Assembly (NCBI GenBank): GCA_022827195.1
Contig: JAJDTL010000004.1
Span: forward strand, 248,001 to 312,000
DNA from: Caldilineaceae bacterium
GTDB taxonomy: Bacteria; Chloroflexota; Anaerolineae; Caldilineales; Caldilineaceae
Direction: 5' to 3'
DNA: 64,000 bases
Part shown: piece by piece, positions 9,801 to 17,000 of the stretch
Layout of the letters: each line of letters opens with the position of its first letter
Numbering within the stretch: the stretch's first letter is position 1
Translations under genes and position numbers: made by a program
Notes under the pieces: generated by a model
What the model was told of the DNA's origin: nothing
Seen by the model: the letters and a program-made list of their open reading frames with translations, nothing else
Database searches by the model: none

Positions 9801-12021
9801 GGAGATACCCTCGGAGCTTGGCAACCTCGCCAACCTGACGCGGTTACACCTCGTTACGAACGAGTTGAGTGATTCGATACCGCCGGAGCTTGGCAACCTC
9901 GCCCGCCTGAAAGTGCTGACCCTCGGCGGCAACCGGTTGAGCGGGGAGATACCCTCAGAGCTCGGCAACCTCACCGACCTGACGAATCTGCACCTTGAAG
10001 TGAACGGGTTGAGTGGTTCGATACCGCCGGAGCTGGGTAACCTCGCCCGTCTGCAAGAGCTAACCCTCGGGGGCAACCGGTTGAGCGGGGAGATCCCGTC
10101 TGAACTGGGAAACCTCACCGGCCTGACGAAGTTACACCTCGAAGTGAACGGGTCGAGTGGTTCGATACCGCCGGAGCTCGGCAACCTCACCAACTTGACA
10201 TCGCTGAGGCTCAGCGGCAGCTTTAGCGGGGAGATCCCGGTCTGGCTGGTCAACCTCACCAACCTGACGACGCTGAGCCTCAGCGGCAGCTTGAGCGGCG
10301 AGATCCCGGTCTGGCTGGTCAACCTCACCAACCTGACAATACTGGACCTCGGGCGCAACCGGTTGAGCGGGGAGATCCCGGTCTGGCTGGGCCAGCTCAC
10401 TGACTTGAGACAACTGTACCTCGGATTCAACCAATTGAGCGGGGCGATACCGTCCGAGCTGAGCAACCTCACCAACCTGACATCGCTGGGCCTCGCGGGC
10501 AACCGGTTGAGCGGGGAGATTCCGGCTTGGCTGGTAAACATCGTCAACCTGACAGATCTGCACATCTCAGGCAACTTGCTGAGCGGATGCGTGCCCGCGG
10601 TCTTGCGCGATGCACCGAACAATGATCTGGCTTACCTGGAGCTGCCCGATTGCGACACGCCGACTCCGGAGTCCGAGGAGAGGGCCGCGCTGGTTGCGCT
10701 ATACGAGGCGACCGACGGCGCCAACTGGACGCACAGCGCCAACTGGCTGAGCGCTGCGCCGGTCGCCGCCTGGTACGGCGTCGTCACCGACGACAGCGGC
10801 CGTGTAACCGAACTGAACCTCCCGGCGAACGGGTTATTCGGGTCGATTCCCGACCTGAGCGCCCTCACCAGACTGAAGTATCTGGACCTCGGTTACAACC
10901 GGCTGAGCGGATTCATCCCGGATATGAGCGCACTGGTCGGCCTTTCCTGGCTCTCCCTCGATCACAACCAGTTGAACGGGCCGGTTCCGGAGCTGAGCGC
11001 GCTCACCGGCCTCTCCAGGCTTTTCCTCGGCGCCAACGGGTTGACCGGTCCGGTTCCCGAGCTGAGCACCCTCACCAGCCTGACGCATCTGGACCTCGGT
11101 CACAACCAGCTGACCGGTCCGGTTCCCGACCTGAGCGCTCCCGCCAGCCTCTCGTGGCTGGACCTCAGAGGCAATCTGTTATGCCTGCCCGAAGGAGCAG
11201 TGCTGCCTGGCGCGAATAGAGTTGCGGCCGTCCACCTGCAGAGGCTGAGTCTGCCCGCCTGCCCGGGCACGCGCGACCCGCCACCACCACCGCCGGATCC
11301 GGGCCCCGCGGTGGAAAGAGACGCGCTGGTTGCGCTTTACGAGGCGACGGACGGCGCCAGCTGGACGCACAGCGCCAACTGGCTGAGCGCGGCGCCGGTC
11401 GCCGCCTGGTACGGCGTCGTCACCGACGCCAGCGGCCGCGTAACTGAACTGAACCTCCCGGCGAACGGGTTAATCGGGTCGATTCCCGACCTGAGCGCCC
11501 TTACCAGCCTGAAGTATCTGGACCTCGGTTTCAACCGGCTGAGCGGATTCATCCCGGATTTGAGCGCACTGGTCGGCCTGTCCTGGCTCTCCCTCGATCA
11601 CAACCAGCTGACCGGGCCGGTTCCGGAGCTGAGCGCGCTCACCGGCCTCTCCAGGCTTTTCCTCGGCGCCAACGGGTTGACCGGGCCGGTTCCAGACCTG
11701 AGCACCCTCACCGGCCTGACGCATCTGGACCTCGGTTACAACCAGCTAACCGGTCCGGTTCCGGAGCTGAGCGCGCTCACCAGCCTCTCGTGGCTGGACC
11801 TCAGAGGCAATCTGTTATGCCTGCCCGAAGGTGCAGTGCTGTCTGGCCCGCATAAAGTTGCGGCCGTCCACCTGCAGGGCCTGGATCTGCCGGCCTGCAC
11901 AGCCGTCGCAGAGTCCGGCCGCCGCGAACCTGTCCTGAGCGCATACCCGCACAGATCACTGTTCAGACAGCTGTCAACCGACTCATATTCTTTGAACGTC
12001 CAAAGCCAGTTGGCGAGATAA
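6847..12021 (+). CDS. Giant leucine-rich-repeat lipoprotein (six modules)
   Basis: The 1724-residue protein begins with a lipoprotein signal peptide (lipobox VSAC, Cys18) and a strong AGGAGGA ribosome site before the ATG at 6847. It should be exported and lipid-anchored. It has six modules, each opening with ERAALVALYEATDGANWT, then NWLS and a Trp-rich loop, followed by plant-type LRRs. Type A modules (starting about residues 38, 622, 1276, 1488) have short repeats of the form IPDLSALTxLxxLxLxxNxL. Type B modules (about 323 and 881) have 24-residue repeats of the form IPSELGNLTNLTSLxLxGN. Pro-rich linkers such as PAPLQNPGA join them. The order is A-B-A-B-A-A. The last 25 or so residues (after LPACTAVAE) are not LRR and derive from sequence antisense to a GtrA-like gene. 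The likely role is adhesion or ligand binding at the surface. Confidence 0.85.
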   Translation: MNRVWLTLCAVMVFVSACTTETFPVLIPTAEELIVQNPGAAERAALVALYEATDGANWTHNDNWLSAAPVAAWYGVVTDASGLVTELNLPANGLSGPIPDLSALTGLTRLALQTNRLLGPLPDLSALTNLTWLDLGHNKLRGPIPDLGALTNLSRLFLGVNGFSGQLPDLGALANLKEVDLESNQLSGPIPDLSALTKLTRLDLASNRLSGPIPDLGTLTSLKELDLGGNQLSGPIPNLSALVELISLSLAGNRLCLVEDTDVSGLREIAAAHLQSLNLSACSGTGGPPAPPNPGAPAPLQNPGASGPSQDPDAPAPLQNPGASADRAALVALYEATDGSNWTDSANWLSDEPLGAWHGVTTDSAGRVTSLFLGGNQLSGEIPFELSNLTNLTKLHLEVNNLSGPILPELGNLTNLTSLALAGNRLRGEIPSELGNLTNLTSLALWGNQFSGEIPSELGKLTNLTSLSLGGSQFSGEIPAWLANFTNLTTLSLNGNLGGEIPAWLANFTNLTMLDLGRNRLTGEIPAWLGQLTKLRRLYLGFNQLSGEFPSELSNLTNLTSLGLAGNRLSGEIPAWLVDLANLTDLYISDNRLSGCVPVALRDAPNNDLAYLDLPDCDTPASAERAALVALYEATDGANWTHNDNWLSPAPVAAWYGVVTDARGRVTELNLPANGLIGSIPDLSALTGLTKLALQTNWLRGTVPDLSALTNLTWLDLGHNKLRGPIPDLSALTGLSRLFLGVNGFIGPVPDLGALTNLKEVDLESNQLSGPLPDLSALTKLTRLDLASNRLSGPVPDLGALISLTELDLGGNQLSGPIPDMSALVDLIGLTLAGNRLCLPEDTNVSGLSEIAAAHLQSLNLPACPGTRGGPPSPPQNQGAAAERAALVALYEATDGANWTHSANWLSDKPLGAWHGVTTDGAGRVTSLDLVGNGLSGEIPSVLSNLTDLTKLHLEVNELSGPIPPELGNLARLKVLALAGNRLSGEIPSELGNLANLTRLHLVTNELSDSIPPELGNLARLKVLTLGGNRLSGEIPSELGNLTDLTNLHLEVNGLSGSIPPELGNLARLQELTLGGNRLSGEIPSELGNLTGLTKLHLEVNGSSGSIPPELGNLTNLTSLRLSGSFSGEIPVWLVNLTNLTTLSLSGSLSGEIPVWLVNLTNLTILDLGRNRLSGEIPVWLGQLTDLRQLYLGFNQLSGAIPSELSNLTNLTSLGLAGNRLSGEIPAWLVNIVNLTDLHISGNLLSGCVPAVLRDAPNNDLAYLELPDCDTPTPESEERAALVALYEATDGANWTHSANWLSAAPVAAWYGVVTDDSGRVTELNLPANGLFGSIPDLSALTRLKYLDLGYNRLSGFIPDMSALVGLSWLSLDHNQLNGPVPELSALTGLSRLFLGANGLTGPVPELSTLTSLTHLDLGHNQLTGPVPDLSAPASLSWLDLRGNLLCLPEGAVLPGANRVAAVHLQRLSLPACPGTRDPPPPPPDPGPAVERDALVALYEATDGASWTHSANWLSAAPVAAWYGVVTDASGRVTELNLPANGLIGSIPDLSALTSLKYLDLGFNRLSGFIPDLSALVGLSWLSLDHNQLTGPVPELSALTGLSRLFLGANGLTGPVPDLSTLTGLTHLDLGYNQLTGPVPELSALTSLSWLDLRGNLLCLPEGAVLSGPHKVAAVHLQGLDLPACTAVAESGRREPVLSAYPHRSLFRQLSTDSYSLNVQSQLAR
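6958..11910 (+). repeat. Long nucleotide-level modular repeats inside the LRR gene
   Basis: The LRR coding sequence is repetitive at DNA level. The stretch encoding ALVALYEATDGANW recurs at about 6980, 7830, 8725, 9505, 10690 and 11325 with few changes. Modules 1 and 3, 2 and 4, and 5 and 6 are near-copies. This favours module gain and loss by homologous recombination and is also a place where an assembly could collapse. Confidence 0.8.
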
Positions 12022-12040
12022 TTCCAGGTGAGAACTAAAG
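11980..12040 (-). pseudogene. C-terminal remnant of a GtrA-family gene, antisense to the LRR gene end
   Basis: On the minus strand, ending at the IS boundary, the sequence reads TLVLTWNYLANWLWTFKEYE. The intact GtrA-like protein nearby ends TLIWNYTANRMWTFKSREQ, so this is the last membrane helix and tail of a second GtrA-like protein. Everything upstream of it is replaced by the IS end at 12041. The LRR gene reads through its complementary strand. Confidence 0.6.
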
Positions 12041-13101
12041 TGGGCCCCAAAGACTGGACCGCAAGCTAAGGCGTATGATGGAGCAGTTCACCGAGCCTGC
12101 GGAGGTGCAGAACGAAGGTCAAGAGACTGCGGTGCTTACTACGCCCTCGAAGGCCGGCGCGGCTGTGACATTGAAGAATGCTTTGAGTGGCTCAAGGCAC
12201 GAGGCTGAATGGGCCAGGCTACTGGTACGAATCTGCAAAGGGAATCGCCGTTGTTGCCGGGCCCAGTGTGTAATCGAAGTTACGCTGCTCGGCACTGCTT
12301 GGGAGAAAAGTAATTGAAATTCGCAACCGGTTTGAGCGGCTCAACCCCTAACCGTTCAATTAGACAGTTCGGCAAATACGCTGTGGTTGGCGGTATGGGT
12401 ACGGTGTCTGATTTCGCAGTCACCGTCTTTCTGATCGAGTGGGGCGGCGTAACGGTCTTGTTGGCCGGAGCGTGCGGGTTTGCAGTTGCGGTTGTTCAAA
12501 ATTTTCTGCTGAACCGGCTGTGGACTTTCCCAGGTTCCGACCATTACACCACACGCGGGCAGATGGTCAGGTTTGCTTTGGTCAGCTTGGTCGGACTTGC
12601 AATCCATCTGTTCCTATTCTCTCTTATCGATAGGACGCTCGCGCCACATTGGACGATATGGCTGGGATCGGCTGAAAGAGCGTTTGACTGGAGTTACAGG
12701 TTTGCCAAGCTCTGCGCGATCTGTGTAACGCTCATATGGAACTACACAGCAAATCGCATGTGGACATTCAAATCACGCGAGCAGGTCGTAAGCCCGTAGG
12801 CCGCGACAATCCGACTATCACACAGAGCGCGCAAGCGCCAACCACCCAATTCGGTCCACTGGTTACAAGAGTTTTGAGATGGGGAAAGGAGGGCGGTCGG
12901 GCCTTCGACAATGTCTCTTGCCAACAACTAACTCAGCAGGCATGACACAGCACCTCAGTCGCGAACCGGGTCAGGTGGCAATCTCGTCTTCTACGATCAT
13001 AAGAAACCGCAGAGCACTGCGTGCTCATTTCAGAGCCGGCCATATTCGTCCAAATGCACCTTGTCTTCCCCATTTTGTGGTCTAACGATTGGGGCTCACC
13101 A
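12041..13101 (+). mobile_element. IS3-family remnant (copy 2) enclosing a GtrA gene
   Basis: The left end, TGGGCCCCAAAGACTGGACC at 12041, and the right end at 13101 (complement of TGGTGAGCCCCAATCG) match the ends of copy 1. Just inside the left end is the OrfA start, MEQFTEPAEVQNEGQET, at 12078. Inside the right end are decayed pieces of the OrfB C-terminus: GGRAFDN near 12895 and a FYNHERP-like FYDHKKP near 12990, then the sequence shared with copy 1 (GAGCACTGCGTGCTC to CTCACCA). The central part, about 12150-12880, is not transposase but holds a GtrA-like gene and the tail of another frame (EGRRGCDIEECFEWLKARG, ending in TGA at about 12202). Confidence 0.65.
12314..12799 (+). CDS. GtrA-family membrane protein
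   Basis: This 161-residue, four-helix membrane protein has the GtrA pattern: RQFGKYAVVGGMGTVSDFAV at the first helix, NFLLNRLWTF after the second, RFALVSLVGLAIHLFLFSLI in the third, and WNYTANRMWTF at the end. GtrA proteins are thought to help move lipid-linked sugars or act beside glycosyltransferases. The start is TTG at 12314 with GGGAGAAAAG upstream. The preceding frame ends in a short ORF tail of unknown type (ECFEWLKARG) that may come from a former upstream partner. No intact glycosyltransferase is adjacent. It lies between two IS ends, which is unusual. Confidence 0.8.
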   Translation: MKFATGLSGSTPNRSIRQFGKYAVVGGMGTVSDFAVTVFLIEWGGVTVLLAGACGFAVAVVQNFLLNRLWTFPGSDHYTTRGQMVRFALVSLVGLAIHLFLFSLIDRTLAPHWTIWLGSAERAFDWSYRFAKLCAICVTLIWNYTANRMWTFKSREQVVSP

Positions 13102-13142
13102 TGTAGATCACTGGATATAGATCACTGGATTTACTTCGTTTT

Positions 13143-13802
13143 TCAGTCCGCGTCGCGCGGAAGATAGTCAGGACTGCCAGGAAACATCCCTTGCGATACG
13201 AACGCAATGGTGGAATTGTCAGTGATACCAGGAATCTGCGCTGCAATAGTCAGTGCGCCGTCTTCATGCGAAAATGTCACTTCGACATCGCTTGATAAAA
13301 ACCTATGCGAAGTGTATTCGATTCCATTATGTTCGCTAATGGCGCGACCGCATTTGTACAAGCCTCCTGTAACCATCGGCTCAGTCGGCCTGACAAGGAC
13401 CATCTCTGGTTTCTTTGGATCGTAGTAAGTGGCTTGAAACATGTAGTCGAGATGACTCATCGGAGTCAGAGGATCTCCCTCAATGCTGACGAGAACTATC
13501 CAATGATTCGTCTCAAATCTAAAATGACCTGGCTCGTGACTGTATTCTGCCTCTTCGGGAATTTCTCGAAGGTGAAAGGTCGCAGTCAGGAGTTCGCCGT
13601 TCAATTCAGAACTTACGCCGATTATGTCGGCGGATCCAGGCAACTCCTCTGCAGCCGACCCTTCCATGCTCTGCCCTGGCGATATGGAGATGTAACCTGG
13701 CGGGTACTGGCCGTAAATCGACCGCTTGTAGGGATTCGGTGGCAGAAACGGGCAGCCGTTCAACAGGACCACACACGCGGCGATCAGGAGCACTCTCACC
13801 AT
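13143..13802 (-). CDS. Small lipoprotein with one copy of the repeat domain of its neighbour
   Basis: The 219-residue protein starts at ATG 13802 (a GTG lies one codon earlier) after AGAGGGGGC. The signal peptide ends in a lipobox, LLNGC, so it is probably lipid-anchored. The mature part has SPGQSMEGSAAEELPGSADI, then GELLTATFHLREIPEE, and IAAQIPGITDNSTIAFVS. These match, in order, the opening, LTVVFHLRDVPE and ISGNIPGITxESxLxF segments of every domain in the large protein at 14049-18653. It is therefore a one-domain relative. The acidic DVDNDxETG segment of the large protein is replaced by VSIEGDPLTPMSHLDY, so a metal site may be lost. Function unknown. Confidence 0.7.
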   Translation of the reverse strand: MVRVLLIAACVVLLNGCPFLPPNPYKRSIYGQYPPGYISISPGQSMEGSAAEELPGSADIIGVSSELNGELLTATFHLREIPEEAEYSHEPGHFRFETNHWIVLVSIEGDPLTPMSHLDYMFQATYYDPKKPEMVLVRPTEPMVTGGLYKCGRAISEHNGIEYTSHRFLSSDVEVTFSHEDGALTIAAQIPGITDNSTIAFVSQGMFPGSPDYLPRDAD

Positions 13803-13878
13803 CACTGCCCCCTCTTACTTGCCTACAGACTCAAGGCAACAGTTCTTCCGTTTCAAACGAATCGATCTGCACGGCAAC

Positions 13879-14037
13879 TCAGCCGTCGTTATCGGTCAAT
13901 ATCTCGTCGTCGAAGCGCTGGTAGAGGATGCCGTGTTCCTGCGCCTGCAGTTTCGCGGCCTTGCCAATGACGAAGCGCTGCCCCTTTACGTAGAGTGGGG
14001 CCTCTGTGATCGAGTGAGGGCAAACTCCCGCAGACAT
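13879..14037 (-). CDS. Possible 52-residue protein or fragment, downstream of the 8-domain protein
   Basis: The ATG at 14037 lies 11 bp after the TAG of the large repeat protein, and the frame ends in TGA at 13879-13881. The product, containing ITEAPLYVKGQRFVIGKAA and LYQRFDDEILTDNDG, has protein-like composition rather than random sequence. The ribosome site (GGCAGGGC) is poor. It may be a small translated protein or a surviving piece of a longer lost gene. I do not recognise the family. Confidence 0.3.
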   Translation of the reverse strand: MSAGVCPHSITEAPLYVKGQRFVIGKAAKLQAQEHGILYQRFDDEILTDNDG

Positions 14038-14048
14038 GCCCTGCCTGC

Positions 14049-17000
14049 CTACTCACTGCCACCGACTGCGGACAAAACCTGGCAGGCAACCTGCTCCGAA
14101 CCGCCCAGATAGTCATAAGCCTCAAATACCAACCGCGATGCCGACGTAATGCCGGGAACATCTCCGATGAGTGTGATCGTGTTTTCCTCAGGCAATACTT
14201 CAATACTGATGTCGCGGAGAAGGTCGGCACTGGTGCCGTCTGCGCTCGTCTGCCAGGTGTTGGCCTGCACCCCTTGTCTGATAGACAACTGAACGGTCTC
14301 GCCGCTGGACGAGGGCGGCACAAAGCGCATGGCTGACAGCGTGTACTCATCCCCCAGGAAACCGCCCGTCTCGCGGTTGTTGTCCACATCTACTGACACC
14401 ATCCAGTTGTACTCCAACATATTCTCCCGAACGCCCTCTCTGTTAAACTCCAGCGTCTCGGGAACATCCCTGAGATGAAAAATTACGGCAAGCGTCTCGC
14501 CGGTCAGAACTGTGCTGACGTCGGTTATGTCTATATATGCAGGCAGCGTATCCGAGACCGCATCGATGACCCGTTGGCCTGGGGCAATTGCCGCTTCATC
14601 AGGTGGACACGGGCTGGCGACAAAGCCCGCGATCGATGGAGCAGCACCGCCCATCGCTGTGGAACCGTCAAAGTAGTCATGCGCCTTGAATTTGAACGCT
14701 GACTCATCCGTGATCCCTGGAATCTCTCCCGAAAGTGTTATCGTGTTTTCCTCTGCGGACACCTCGATGCTGCCCTCTGCGTGGACCCTGTTCCCCGCCT
14801 GATCCAATCCCCAGATGCTGGCCGTGACAAAGCCCGGGTCCGCTATCCGTGCCACCGTATTGCTGTCTCTGGCGAGAGGAGGCACGAAATAGCTGGCAGA
14901 CAGCATATAATCAAACCCCCCGGCGCCTGTTTCCGGGTCGTTGTCTACATCGATCGACACTTCCCAGCTGTACTCCAGTGCATGTTGCGGCACACCCGTT
15001 CTGTCGAACGTCAACGTCTCCGGAACATCCCTTAAATGAAATACCACCGTCAGGGTCTCCCCGTCCACCGTTGTCGTGACATCACGAATATCGATGTGCC
15101 CAACCAGTTCAGGTGACACATCTTTGGAGCCAGACTGACCAGGCGTTACTGCAGACCCGTCCGATGAACCCTGAATCGAAGCCGGCCGGCCCAAACCAAA
15201 CGGAATGAGACATCCAACCTCCTCCGAACCGCCCAGATAGTCATACACTCCGAATGCAAGCTGTGACTCCGCCGTGATCCCGGGGATCTCTCCCACAAGC
15301 GTTACCGTGTCCTCTTCAGGAGACACCTCGATGCGCGCCCACCCGAGAAAATCGATTTCGCGATTTCCGCTGCCGCCTGGATTCAGAACCCATGTGTTGG
15401 TCTGCAGATCGTCCGCCGCAATTGCCGCACGCCGGTCGCGGACGCTGGAGCCGCCGTGGGAAACGTATATCGAGGACAGGATGTTTTCGAACCCCTGAAG
15501 ACCCGTTTCCTGGTCGCCGTCCACGTCGATCGATACCTCCCAGCTGTACTCCATTGCACTGTCCGGCACCCCCGTCCTGTCAAACGTCAGCGTCTCCGGA
15601 ACGTCCCTGAAATGAAACACGACCGTCAGGGTCTCCCCGGATAGGGACGTACTGATCTCCGTCACATCCATATGCCCGGCCAGGGCGCCTGAAACATCAT
15701 CCAGGACGCTTGCCCCCGGTGTAACCGCTTCACTGCTATCACACTGGCTGGAAGATGGGAGAAAACTTGGCGGCTCCTGGCATCCAACCGCATCGGACTC
15801 GCCAAGATACTCGTGCGTCCAGAACGAGAGGCGCGAGTCCGGCGTGATTCCAGGAATCCGGCCGCGGAGAACTATCGTGTCCGTTTCTGCCGATACCTCA
15901 AGGCTGGCGTCCTGTAGAACGCTGGTACGCCCCCCTGATTGCCTCTCCCAAACATCGGCTTTTGCCACCTCCTCTATCGGTGCCTCCGTGTTGTCCCCCG
16001 CATGCGCAGGCCACACGATGTGGTGGGCGGACAGGAGGTACTCAAACCCGTCGTCGCCGGTCTCCGGGTCGGCATCCACGTCGACCAACACCTCCCACAT
16101 GTACTCCATCGAGCTTGCCGATGTCCCGGTTCTGTTGAATGTCAGCGTCTCCGGTATATCCCTGAAACGAAACATGACGGTCAGGACTTCGCCCGAAAGG
16201 GAAGTGCTTACTTTGGAAATGTCCAGGTACGCGGCAGATACGTCTGAAACGTCATCGGTTGCAGTCGTCCCCGGCGCAAATGTTGGTTCGTCATCCGCAC
16301 ACTGGCTCGCGGGTGCGTTCTGGCTCGGCGGTGCGCCCAGGCCCGGCGTAGCAGGACATCCGACCTCGTCGGAACCGCCAAAATAGTCGTACGCGCTGAA
16401 TGTAAGCTGTGATTCCGCCGTGATCCCGGGAATGTTCCCGGAGAGCGTTATCGTGTCCTCTTCCGGAGACACCTCAAGGGTTGCGTCGATCATAAACATG
16501 AAACCATCCGATTGGGCTTTCAAGACGTTGGCCTCCACCTCGCTCTCTATGGACGCTTTCGCGTTGCTCCCCTTTTCGGATGGGGGCACAAAGTGGCTGG
16601 CCGACAACTTGTACTCAGCGCCGCCATTACCAGTCTCCCGGTCGTTGTCTACATCGATAAACACCTCCCAACCGTACTCCATATAGTTTCCCGATATGCC
16701 TGTTCGATTGAACGTTAGCGTCTCCGGCACGTCCCTGAGATGGAAAACAACCGTCAATGTCTCGCCGGACAGAGAGGTGTTGACCTTGGTGATGTCCACA
16801 TGTGAAGGGGAGGCGCCCTCTATCTCGTCAGTTACGGTCTGCCCCGGCCCTGCCAGGGCCGCGCCGGAGTCGCACCCCCGGGGCTCCAAACTCTTGCCGT
16901 ATGGATCATGGCACGCTAACTGATCAGCCTCGCCGGCGAACCCGACGTCATAAGCCGAAAATGTCAGTCGCGATTCGGATGTGACACCGGGAATGACGCC

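Noticed and set aside
9516..10622. A 368-codon minus-strand open frame (and a 273-codon one at 7845-8666) inside the LRR gene
   Set aside because: They are antisense shadows of the LRR repeats; their apparent repetition is inherited from the coding strand.
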